From contig OY727095.1 of the NCBI GenBank assembly GCA_963402885.1, forward strand, positions 27,843,001 through 27,907,000: a DNA stretch of 64,000 nucleotides. The letters are read 5' to 3'. A program made the translations under genes and the position numbers. How positions within the stretch are numbered: position 1 is the stretch's first letter; each line of letters opens with the position of its first letter. The notes beneath the pieces were generated by a model that saw only the letters and a list, made by a program, of their open reading frames with translations, was not told the origin of the DNA and made no database searches. Positions 44,868 to 55,300 of the stretch are shown here, one piece after another. The DNA comes from Antedon bifida (taxonomy: Eukaryota; Echinodermata; Crinoidea; Comatulida; Antedonidae).

Positions 44868-46280
44868 AAGTATCAAAGAACTGGAAATATAATGCATCAA
44901 GAACGCCCGGGTACCTTCAAAATAGTATGAAAATATTTGTGAAAACACTCACTGGAGAGACCATCCAACTTGACGTTCAACCATCATACACCATTGATTA
45001 TGTGAAAGTCATGATCCAAGACATAAAGGGAACTACACCAAATAAGCAGCGTCTTATCTTTGCTGGAATGGACCTTAAAGATGGTCGAACACTTTCCGAC
45101 TACAACATCCAGAGAGAGGCAACGCTTTCCTTGTTAATTATTCAGGCGGAAGAGTATAGAAATGTGATATTTGTGAAAACACTAACTGGAAAGACCATCC
45201 CAATTAATTTTGCACCAATTGACACCATTATGGATTTGAAAGCCCAGATGCATAACAAAGAGGGAATTCCACCAGATCAGCAACGACTTATCTTTGCTGG
45301 AAAGCAGCTTGAAGATAACCTAACATTGTCCGATTACAACATTCAGCGTCATGCGACCCTTCACTTGATACTCCGTCTCAGAAGTGGTATGCAGATGTTT
45401 GTGAAAACACTCACTGGAAGAATCATTACACTAGAGGTTGAACCATCAGACACGATTGAGAATGTGAAAGCCAAGATCCAAGACAAAGAAGGATATCCAC
45501 TAGATCAGCAACGACTTATCTTTGCTGGAAAGCAGCTTGAAGATAACCTAACATTGTCCGATTATAACATTCAGCGTCATGCGACCCTTCACTTGGTACT
45601 CCGTCTCAGAAGTAGTATGCAGATGTTTGTGAAAACACTCACTGGAAGAATCATTACACTAGAGGTTGAACCATCAGACACGATTGAGAATGTGAAAGCC
45701 AAGATCCAAGACAAAGAAGGATATACACTAGATCAGCAACGACTTATCTTTGCTGGAAAGCAGCTTGAAGATAACCTAACATTGTCCGATTATAACATTC
45801 AGCGTCATGCGACCCTTCACTTGGTACTCCGTCTCAGAAGTAGTATGCAGATATTTGTGAAAACACCCACTGGAAAAACCATTACACTAGATGGTGAACC
45901 ATCAGACACCATTGAGAATGTGAAAGCCAAGATCCAAGACAAAGAAGGAATTCAACCAGATCAGCAACTTCTTATGTTTGCTGAAATGTACCTTAAAGAT
46001 GGCCGAACACTGTCCGACTACAACATTCAGCATAATGCGACCCTTCACTTGATACTCCGTCTCAGAAGTAGTATGCAGATATTTGTGAAAACACCCACTG
46101 GAAAAACCATTACACTAGAGGTTGAACCATCAGATACCATTGAGAATGTGAAAGCCAAGATCCAAGACAAAGAAGGAATTCAACCAGATCAGCAACGTCT
46201 TATGTTTGCTGAAATCTACCTTAAAGATGGCCGAACACTGTCCGACTACAACATCCAGAGGAAGGCAACCCTTCAAATAG
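44868..46280 (+). CDS. Six-unit ubiquitin-like array exon
   Basis: The exon follows TTTTTCATTTTTATCAG and is open from its first base. It gives an N-terminal lead ([19 protein letters not shown]) and then six ubiquitin-like units from 44927. Unit starts are near 44927, 45161, 45389, 45617, 45845 and 46073. It ends at ATAG|GTATGC, phase 1, 69 residues into unit 6, so the last tail is on another exon. Units are 55-85% like ubiquitin. Tails read LRLRSG (unit 2) or LRLRSS (3-5) instead of LRLRGG, and unit 1 has a 78-residue form ending AEEYR, so deubiquitinases should not separate them. Lys63 is Arg or His in all six. Lys48 is kept only in 2-4. Units 5-6 have L8P, G47E and I44M in the binding patch. 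Units 3 and 4 are nearly identical. It is unlike a polyubiquitin precursor gene. Confidence 0.88.
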
Positions 46281-46489
46281 GTATGCATAAGAATTTAATT
46301 TGTTTACTGCAATTATTTTATTTGTGAATAAAGTTGATATTGACTTCGCGTCCCATCATTAGACATATAAATTTAAACAAATTGGTCGAGGAGTTTTATA
46401 TTGACCGAGTTATGACGATTTTGGGGTTCGACCTTCAGACACGACTACGGAAGGCAATCACCGCCAAACATTCAATTACAAACATACAA
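46281..46489. other. Intron start and short unassigned frame
   Basis: It begins with the donor GTATGC of the ubiquitin exon. The frame at 46334-46528 (starts MILTSRPIIRHINL, with LVEEFYIDRVMTILG) may be part of an old element; I do not recognise it. Confidence 0.3.
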
Positions 46490-46680
46490 TATATTTGCGA
46501 AAATATACAACGTACTCGCAGAAAGTAAACAACGTACTCGCAGAAACATACAATGTCCACACAGAAAATGGTAACAAAAAAGACATGCACAAGAACGTAC
46601 AACGTATTCGGAAACAAGCAAACACAAAAACGTACAACGTAGTCGCGAAATGGATGCGCAGAAATTACCATGGAATCTTC
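46490..46680 (+). repeat. Irregular minisatellite (ACAACGTANTCGCAGAAA), inverted copy near 58.5 kb
   Basis: Words such as ACAACGTACTCGCAGAAA recur five or six times. The block ends AAATTACCATGGAATCTTCC. Its reverse complement occurs at about 58490-58690, with ACGTTGTATGTTTCTGCACG and GATTCCATGGTCATTTTCTG. No gene is seen. Confidence 0.7.
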
Positions 46681-46689
46681 CATTCTATA

Positions 46690-48365
46690 TAGAAATTTAG
46701 GATAAAAATCATCGCCTTCAGTGAAACATGGTTTGACAACAAAAATACTCCCCCTCCCCTCACTCATATCAATGGCTATACTACTGTACATTCTGATCGC
46801 CTGCACGGAAAAGGTGGAGGTGTTGCCTTTTACATTTCAAACGAATTGAATTATAAAATTAGAAATGACATAAGCCCAACATATGAATCTCTTTTTATAG
46901 AAGTCGATACCAAACCAAAAAACAGTATAGTAGGCATTGTATATATACCACCCATCCATTCCTTGATAACCTCTCCAAATCTATAGACACTCTTAATAAA
47001 GAAAACAAGTATTCATTTATTTGTGGTGACTTCAATTTCGATCTTATGAAGCACAGTATACATGGTCCCACAAACGTCCTCGACCAACAAATCACCCCAG
47101 GCATCCTTTACAATGACATTACCGATCATTTTCCAGTTTTCCAAATACTAAAAAACTCCCACCAACCAAATAGTAAAAAAACATCACAAAAGAAAATTAC
47201 TATTCTAGGAAAATCAACGAAAAATCTATTGCATCATTGGGAGTCGATTTGATTTCCACAAACTGGAATGAGGTGTACCGCAGTGAAGGTGTATCTGCTA
47301 ATGAATCAAATGATATTTTTTTTGACAAATTTTCCTCACTATATAATACAAACATGCCTATGACCAAAAAGAAAATTAACAATCGGAAACTAAACAAACC
47401 TTGGATTACAACAGGAATAATAATAAACTAATATAAAAAATGCATCAAATTACCAAATATAATTAATAAAACCAATTATGTTACATATCGAAACAAACTC
47501 ACTAGATTGATCAAAGTATCTTGCAAACAGCATTTTGTAAACAAATTTAACAGTTGTAAAAGTAATATAAAAAAAAACTTGGCAAACAATAAACAATATT
47601 CTTGGCAAAAAAATCCACAAAAAAACCCTAGTTTCTTCTTACATAATAACACTAAATTCACTGATCTTTTAGTCATTGCATCCAAATCTAATCATTACTT
47701 TCCAAAAATCGGCCCAAACCTTGTTTCTAATATTCATGCTCACTCTGGTAACTTTTCAAACTATCTTAAGAACCCAATTAAGAACTCAATCTTTTTCTCA
47801 CCTACATCTGGTAAAGAAATTCTTGTTTTCAAATTCAAATTTTAAAACGGAAAAAGCCCCGGTCCTGATGACATCGATCCCAAAGTTATCAAAGATATTG
47901 CACCTTTCATTATCAAACCCCTCTCCCATATTTTCAATCTACCTTCCTCTCTTCTCACAACATTCTTCAAAGCAATCAATACGGCTTCAGGCCTAATCAT
48001 TCTACTGAACTTGCACTTTTAGATACCCAAAACACAATTTCTTCCGCTTTGTCTAAAAACTACCACACCATTGGCTTATTTCTTGATCTGTCTAAGGCGT
48101 TCGATACAATTGACAATCCTCCTATCCAAACTTAAATATTATGGCATCTGAGGCATATCACTTTTCCTTCTTACGAACTACCTGAATAATAGAACGCAGT
48201 TTACTTCCTATAACTCCCACTTTTCTGAACTTCTCAAGGATCCATTCTGGGCCCCCTTCTCTTCCTAATCTATGTTAATGACTTAATCCATGCTTCATTT
48301 TCATATGTTCAATTTGCTGATGATACCTGTTATGTTTCATACACGCTAAAGACACTAACAACAGT
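46690..48365 (+). pseudogene. LINE (CR1-like) 5' part: endonuclease and reverse transcriptase start
   Basis: Readable pieces in order through many frameshifts: FSETWFDNKNTPPP near 46715, GKGGGVAFYISNELNYKIRN near 46810 and IVGIVYIPP near 46930. CGDFNFDLMKH follows near 47020, and ITDHFPVFQIL near 47115 closes the endonuclease. NGKSPGPDDIDPKVIKDI near 47850, GLFLDLSKAFDTID near 48075 (motif A) and FADDTCYVS near 48310 (catalytic pair) mark the reverse transcriptase. It stops at about 48365, where Gypsy-related DNA begins, and continues at 55301. Confidence 0.8.
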
Positions 48366-48881
48366 ACACAGGTATTACATACACGAATCAGTCAGGTGTG
48401 GATTCCAAGTGCACGAGGCATTTATTGTCAACAGCCTATTATACTATTCTACCTACAATATCAATGAGCGTAGACCAATTACCCATGTCTTAATACACGA
48501 CATTTCTCCCTTTTTAATTTGGAAACCTATTTTCACATTTTATATATTTTTTTTTGTTAAAGATTTTCAATACATGTTATTAAAACTAACAATACACCAA
48601 TATATTTACACAGAGCTTATACACTGGAAAGTCGAATAGACCAAAGAAAGTTAGTTATTAAATATGTACAACCGATCATAATACTAACAGTAAATACTGC
48701 AAAGATGACTGTCTATAGAGTTTTGTTTAAAAATGCCAACAAAGTAAAATCAATCATGCTGCTTATACAAAACACTACTATAAAAACATTATCATTCAAA
48801 ATTACTTTTAACATTATCATTTATACCATTTTCTTTAGTCTGTTCAGTAACATTACTTTTGACATTATCATCTATATAAAT

Positions 48882-50375
48882 CTAGTTTATACAATTTTCT
48901 TTAGTCTTTCTACTCACAATTTCTTCTACTCTCTTATCTACATATTCCGTATCCATATCCTCCCCTTCTTTATTTTCAAAATCTACATTTACACCTTTAT
49001 CTTTAATTTGATCAACATGTCTTTTCCAAACCATTTTATTTCCAACATCAATTTTATAGTTTAGAGGACCCTCCTGGTTTACAACAACACCAGGGACCCA
49101 CTTATTTTGTCCTATATAATTTCGCACATAAACCAAATCGTTTATTTCGTATAAACGCAACTTTCGATCTCGTTTATGCATGGCTTTGTGTAAACTATTT
49201 ATCACAGAATCATTAATATTGGGTCGAAGGATATCTAATCTAGTTCTTATAGAACGGTTCATTAACTTTGCAGGTGTCTCTTTAGTCAATGAGTGTTCAG
49301 CATTTATATAAGAAAGCAAAAATCTGTCTAATTTAGTTTGCGGATCACCTGAATCATTTCGAGCAGCCCTTAATCGTTGTTTTAACGATTGAACAAAACG
49401 CTCTGCTTGTCCATTCGTACTAGGATGATAAGGTGCAGATAATTTGTGACTAATACCATTCATAGCCATAAAACTCTTAAATTCCCCAGACGTAAACTGC
49501 GGTCAATTATCAGACACTAGAACTAGGGGCAAACCATTTCTACTAAACAAAGTTCTTAATACCCCAATAGTTTTCTGTGAATTTGTCAATTGCATAAAAA
49601 AAACCTCAGGCCATTTTGAAAAAGCATCCACCACTATAAGATATGTAAGACCCTCAAAAGGACCCGCGAAATCTACATGTACACGTTCCCAAAGGTTAGA
49701 AACAGGTAACCAAGGACGCGTAGGCGCGATGGTAGGATTATTTTGTATACGCTGAGTCACACTTTTCGCAGTTTCCTCAATTTGCGCATCTAACAACGGC
49801 CACCAGAAATGAGACCGCGCTAACCCTTTCATTTTAACCATCCCAATATGGCCTACATGCAATTCCGCTAAAACCTGTTGTCGCAATTTTGGTGGAATTA
49901 TTACCCGGACACCCCATAACAAACAACCCCCTTCAATAGTCAGTTCGTTTCGTCTGTTAAAATAAGGTTTCAAACACTCATCGCTTTGGGGCCAACTTCC
50001 ATCCATAAGATAACGCATTACTCTAAATAATACTACATCTTTACGGGTATTATTTCTTATTTCGGCGCTAGTTACCGGAAGAATCTTACTGGAACCAATA
50101 TGCGCAACCGAAATTTCGCTATGACGTGGGGAACTCTCAACCGGTAATCGGGATAAACAATCCACGTTCGCATTCGCTTGACTGTTCCTAAATTTAATAT
50201 CATAATCAAAACCAGACAAATAAAGAGCCCATCGCTGGATTCGCTCAGCAGCCAAAACTGGTAACCCTTTCTTCGGACCAAATATAGTAGTTAGGGGCTT
50301 ATTGTCGGTTATCAAAATAAACTTTCGGCCATAGATATAGGAATAAAACTTTTTGCAAGCATACACGATAGCCAA
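48882..50375 (-). pseudogene. Gypsy-type retrotransposon pol: RNase H and integrase
   Basis: Right to left: RNase H (ITDNKPLTTIFG, ERIQRWALYLSGFDYDI, NVDCLSRLP), then the integrase zinc region (HVGHIGMVKMKG...SHFWWP). There the two cysteines of the usual CxxC are replaced (KSVTQRIQNNP). The core follows with Asp in VHVDFAGPFEG, Asp in LVLVSDN and Glu in NGQAERFVQSL. One stop codon (49501-49503) splits the frame directly after SDN, where glycine is expected. The C terminus has NDLVYVRNY and EGPLNYKIDV, a GPY/F-type tail. The reverse transcriptase piece lies just upstream. It is inactive because of the stop and the lost zinc cysteines. Confidence 0.85.
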
Positions 50376-51002
50376 GGCTTCTCTTTCTAGTTGTGGATAA
50401 TTTCTTTCGGTCTTATTTTATGCACGAGATGCAAATTTAATAGGCCTTTCTTTCCCATTTACAATATGGGATAAAACAGCACCTACCCCTCACCTGAAGC
50501 ATCTGTAGCTACTGTTAAAGGCAAATTCGGATCATAGTAAACTAAAAACCCAGAATGTCTTAGCATTTCCTTTGATTTCACCCATGCATTTCTAGCCAAT
50601 TCTGTCCACTTAAGTTCTTTACCCTTTTCTAACATATTAGTTAAAGGTGATAATATTGTGGCTAATTGAGGTACAAATGAATAATAGTAATGTCGGATTA
50701 ATTGTGGGCTTATAATTTCCACATAATCTAACAGACCCATCCTTTTTTAGAACGGTTACTATACCACTGGCCCACTGACTATGCGTCACTGGTGTCAGAA
50801 CCCCAATGTTGACCAATCTATCTAACTCATTATCAACGTCAGACCTTAAGGCATAGGGAACCCGGTATGCTTTACTAATAATTGGCTTGGCATCTCCCTT
50901 AAGTAAAACATCAGCTTTAATATGCTTTAAAAGTCCCAGTTCCCCTTTAAACAGACCCTCATGCTTATCCAAGAGTTGTTTAAGAGCATCCCTACATTTC
51001 AA
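50376..51002 (-). pseudogene. Gypsy-type reverse transcriptase with core deleted
   Basis: The N-terminal part (AYRVPYALRSDVDNELDRLV, THSQWASGIVTVLKKDGSVR, LCGNYKPTINPT) is followed directly by the connection region (FVPQLATILSPLTNMLEKG, YYDPNLPLTVATDASGEG). The central palm, including the YxDD site, is absent, and the frame changes at about 50690. An internal deletion of several hundred bases is the simplest reading. Confidence 0.8.
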
Positions 51003-51122
51003 TTTATTAACATAATTAGTGTGAAAACATTCTTGCCAATTTAACTTAATAACATTTAACCAGTCTCGCCCTCAAAGAAAATGCTTAGTATTAGCAACAA
51101 CATACATGAATAAATAATGACA

Positions 51123-51317
51123 TTATGATTCATATACCACTTTAACACTGATTTTACCAAGGGGTTTTACAATCTCCCCCGTAAAACTAGTAAATGTTCG
51201 AGAACTCTCTTGCAAACGTTTATACTTAAAATGTTCTTTATAAACCTGTTCAGATATCAAAGTTACTGCAGAACCAGTGTCCAATTCAAACTGAAAGTTC
51301 CGATCATCCACATTCAT
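51123..51317 (-). pseudogene. Gypsy-type aspartic protease fragment
   Basis: FELDTGSAVTLISEQVYKEH has the DTGS active site of a retroviral-type aspartic protease, followed by a hydrophobic and basic segment ending PLGKISVKVVYES. It lies upstream of the reverse transcriptase on the minus strand, the normal order. About 120 bases, with a frame break, separate them. Confidence 0.75.
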
Positions 51318-52556
51318 ATTAACACAAATAGCATCTGATGATTTAGTTGTTGCATGGATTAAAGAATAGAAGGATATGCATTGACGGTGACATCAAACGA
51401 TTTTCCACGCGCTTGCCTATACTAAAGCACTGCTGCCACTCAAACAAACACGCTCATTGAACTCCGTGTCTCTAGCCGCGGCCCTCTGCAGAACGCTGCG
51501 AATCAACTGCTACATTTTATAAGAACAACACGTAGCCATGTAGAAATTCTATGCGCAGTCTGAATGTTCTATTGACATGTCTGCGTTGATGGTTATTTGA
51601 CAACAACAATATATTGCTGAACAATTCTGTTTTAGTTTCATCACAATCTGACTACGAAAAGTTCACTTTCTTACGACTGTTAATTTTAAGTAGTTGGTAA
51701 TATTAATAAAATATGCAATTTTTACATTTGATATTACCATATGAGCCTGCCATCTTCTGTCATTAAAAATTGCGTTAATCTATAGAACATTAATTTATGC
51801 ATTTGACCATGTATGTTGTTAGCGTGTCCTGTGTCCACACATACAACAATCGTGTTTTTAATATATGGATAATTATCGATGTGATTATATTTAAACTGTA
51901 GTTCCTGGTGATTGGCTAGTGGTTATGTCATCCACATCACATCCAATCACAGGGCCTAATCGAATGAAAACAGCGATCCCTGATCCGGTATTGGCTGGCT
52001 ATGTATAGTTGCGATACGTTACCTAGCGGTCGTTTTGAAAAGTACACGCAAGGCAAACTTTTAATCACGAACAAACGAAGTACCTTGTCTATTACTATAT
52101 TATTATTCACACAAGAAGTAGACAACGGTGAGTATATAGATCATGATTACACGTTGTATCTACTACACTTAAGATTAGCCTAGGCCTACCTAGGCAGTAT
52201 CAATGTCGGCAAATCATAGGGTTTACTAGTTTAAGCCAAGAAGGCCTGGGCCTAGGCTAGTATTCTTGCTGATTTTGTAATTTTACAACAAGTGAGACAA
52301 CAAATAGTTATTGTCTCAGATGTAGGGCTACTACAGGTCATAAAATGCTACTTTAAGGTCATTAAAAACATTCGCGGCAGAAACCTATACTTTTACTAAT
52401 TACAATGATGGCATCTACAAACATCATGCCACCAAAAAACGCGCGAAAGAAGCGTAGCCAACAAGGTTAAATGTCGTTGCACATGTGCAGTAAATAATAT
52501 ATTAGGCACGCGACCGTTTCGTTGTTACCCGCGGTTAATACTGTAATATTGTGGGC
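51318..52556. other. Unassigned interval between two Gypsy parts
   Basis: Not recognisably Gypsy. It contains a less AT-rich stretch at 51380-51520 and two CCAAT-type boxes near 51910 and 51938. An AGGCCTA cluster lies at 52175-52260. A candidate exon at 52001-52127 is listed separately. Confidence 0.4.
52001..52127 (+). CDS. Candidate first coding exon, phase 1 donor
   Basis: ATG at 52001 opens a 42-codon frame (MYSCDTLPSGRFEKYTQGKL start) that ends at ACAACG|GTGAGT in phase 1. Upstream lie inverted and direct CCAAT boxes (GTGATTGGCTAG, CCAATCACAGGG). This looks like a promoter and first exon. No partner exon is recognised, and the protein matches nothing I know. A chance frame is possible. 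Confidence 0.25.
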
Positions 52557-52725
52557 AACAACTTCTGCAGAACCAACGCTCACGCAGCCTATTCGATATA
52601 ATCATTCACCTGATATGCACATACGCCCGCGAATACCAGTAGTGAACAATAGCAATGCAATGCAATATATTGCGCCACCAATAATGTAGGTATAAGAAAC
52701 TTCGGAAGCTTTCCGATCCATTACA
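52557..52725 (-). repeat. 3' LTR remnant (first 169 bp)
   Basis: Reads TGTAATGGATCGGAAAGCTT on the minus strand. It is the same as the first 169 bases of the LTR at 54491-55300, with only about two differences. It is preceded by a purine-rich GCGGGAAAA tract, as expected for the plus-strand primer next to a 3' LTR. Homology stops sharply at 52557, so the rest of the LTR is lost. Confidence 0.75.
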
Positions 52726-52776
52726 ATTTTCCCGCTTGGATGCCCTTTTGACCCAAAAGGAGCGAAACAAACAAAT

Positions 52777-54101
52777 TTATTTTTGAAGAGTGGACATGGG
52801 TAAACGATATCGATTTTTGTGAACACCTTTTGTAGAACGAGATGATCGCCTTGGAATTACTCCCGAATCATCACGCTCAACATCTATTTGTTTATCAGAA
52901 TTCACATCTACAACCATCTTAAAACTTTCAACATCATCGTCAGATTCAGACTCACAACTTTCATCTTTATAGTTTACATACGCTTCTAGACCATCATACG
53001 GCAACCACTCGTTCCAATCAAAATGTACCGGTTCTTCCACCACACTCCTAGGATCCGATCGCAATCGTCTGCGGTTAACATAATTCAAAGGACCCCCAAC
53101 TGCAGAGCGGATACCAAAAACGTCTGCTTCTTTGTTAATAGTCTCAACAATATATGAGTGCTCCTCGAACTTATTAGCTAATTTATGTCTAGTATTAAAA
53201 TGTCTTCGGCGAAGTAAAACCCGATCAGGTATTTCACAATCAGATTTGGTATGACCATTTTTACCGCAATTGTAACATTTTAAAGGACCTGTAGAATTTT
53301 GATTAAACTTAGGTTGACTAGATATAAATTGGGAACGCTGAATTTCGCTAATTTGTTTCTTTAATGCTTGCAATTCTCGCTTTACTTCTGATAGTTCTGA
53401 GGGCCGTTCATTACATTCTACGCCATGTGCACGCGGATTTGTCCTAACAATATCAATTTTATACAACAAGAACTTCTTCGCGCATATCAAAAAAAGATTT
53501 TCCTCTAAAAGCTAGCTCAATGCGACGTAATTCACGCTTAACTGTAGGATCACGAACACCGTCCACTAAACGCTGCTTTAAAGTAGTATCTTGAAGATGT
53601 CTCAAAGCGGATTGCTCAGGGACGAGACGCTTCGACAAGTTGGGAGTACAGTTTCATTAAAGAAAGGCTATATTCAGCCAAGGTTTCACCCGGTAACAAT
53701 TGCCTAGAATAGAATGCTGAACTATATGATGCAACAGAATCCTCCGATTTAAAAGCGAGTTCTAAAATTGTTATAGCCGCTTTCACATTCTTCCCATTTT
53801 CACACATGCTCATACTGCATTTAACCTCATCCTTCGCACAGCCACCAAGATGACTAATCAGGGTATCGTATCGATCATCATTGCCCAACGAATAATGATC
53901 ACAATAAATTCGAAAATCTTCAAGCCATTCTTTTAACGTAAGGTCCCCAGGAGATCTTGGAACACCCTTAAATTTTACTAACTTAATCGGAGGAGCTTTC
54001 TGAACCGAAACGCCTTTTAAAACATTAGTTAATGCCGCAATCATATCATTAACGCCATCGCCGCTTGCAGCTGCTTCAGATTTAGATTGGCCTAGCGACA
54101 T
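52777..54101 (-). pseudogene. Gypsy-type gag fused by deletion to the integrase tail
   Basis: From 54101: a Gag capsid-like region (KLVKFKGVPRSPGDLTLKEW, EDFRIYCDHYSLGNDDRYDT, LLPGETLAEYSLSLMKLYSQ), then a frame change near 53616-53490. The second frame has a coiled segment (ELQALKKQISEIQ) and a zinc knuckle CYNCGKNGHTKSDC. It passes directly into DRVLLRRRHFNTRHKLANKF, EEHSYIVETI and GGPLNYVNRRRL, the C-terminal part of a Gypsy integrase. An acidic tail and RRSSRSTKGVHKNRY follow. Protease, reverse transcriptase, RNase H and the integrase core are missing in between. The layout LTR-gag-integrase tail-PPT-LTR marks a deletion derivative. Confidence 0.8.
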
Positions 54102-54469
54102 TGCAGAAGGTAAATTTGTGACAATATTATAGTAACTATAAATACTTTAAACACTACTGCAATAAACAGAGTTTCAATATAAAAAATAAGTATCGTAAAT
54201 GTAATACAAAAGTAACAATATTTCATATAAGGTAAGTATAAGAATCAATTCACAACATCATCTTAAATAACAACACGCTGCCATGTCCATCGGAACAAAG
54301 ATTCTGTAATATATATAAAACCACACACTTTCCGTTCTAAAATTAAATTAAGTTCATAAATCTTATCTGTCCAATACTCCTTGTCTTATGCACGATCCAG
54401 GGTTTGGTAAAACAATTGTTGAAATACACAATGCAATCCTCGTTCAGGAACGCTTGAAACGTTGCATCC

Positions 54470-54490
54470 ATCCTGTCCGTGACGCCAATT
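54470..54490 (-). other. Primer binding site of the Gypsy derivative
   Basis: Immediately inside the LTR end (CACGACA) the minus strand reads AATTGGCGTCACGGACAGG. A TGG start three bases after the LTR is the usual form of a tRNA primer site. I cannot name the tRNA. Confidence 0.5.
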
Positions 54491-55300
54491 TGTCGTGGTT
54501 CGGGAATCCTTAATATTGATTTGCTAGGTTTAGACCATTAAGGTTTGGTTTGTGAAGCCATGTATCCCATGCAACAAAACAATACGCAAGATGAGGCTGT
54601 ATTTACTCTGTATCATTTATTTTTCTAAACAGGAACAAACCCTGTATAAAACAACGTCATAATTATTATGTATCAGCAGTGTAATATAATTCAACAATAA
54701 AAACAATCACAAGCAAGCTTACTATAATGTGGTCACTTCACTAATTATCAATTAGTATTACTGTATATAACATTAGTATTACTGTATATAACATTTAACG
54801 AACTTATACCTGGATCCAATACACCAATTTCATACTACTAATCACGTCAACCTGGTAAGTTATCCAATTAACTTCAACATGGTATGTGATACAACTAACT
54901 TCAACATGTATGCTATCTAATAAGACAAAGGTGTATATCAAAGAGAAATTATAAACAGTGAATTCATTGTCGTTACAAATAATGAACGATAACAACTTAA
55001 CTCGGTTATGCACATGGAGTAATACTGTAAGACATTATGGTTGTATAGAAAATATCTACTCACAGTATTGGCGAGAATCCACACTTAAAAGAAATACAGT
55101 ATATAACATGTCTTACTCAGACAACAACTAAAACAACTTCTGCAGAACCAACGCTCACGCAGCCTATTTGATATAATCATTCACCTGATATGCAAATACG
55201 CCCGCGAATACCAGTAGTGAACAATAGCAATGCAATGCAATATATTGCGCCACCAATAATGTAGGTATAAGAAACTTCGGAAGCTTTCCGATCCATTACA
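54491..55300 (-). repeat. 5' LTR of the Gypsy derivative (about 810 bp)
   Basis: On the minus strand it begins TGTAATGG at 55300 and ends CACGACA at 54491, so it has TG...CA ends. A primer site follows, and gag begins 390 bases on. The first 169 bases are repeated at 52557-52725. A 20-base duplication (ATTAGTATTACTGTATATAA) lies at about 54750-54795. Past 55300 the interrupted LINE resumes at once. Confidence 0.7.

Noticed and set aside
44927..46327. Ordinary polyubiquitin precursor gene
   Set aside because: Units diverge from each other, junctions lack Gly-Gly, and the exon is open upstream of the first Met with a phase-1 acceptor.
46435..46806. 123-codon minus frame with cysteine-valine runs
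   Set aside because: It is the complement of an irregular minisatellite (ACAACGTA repeats).
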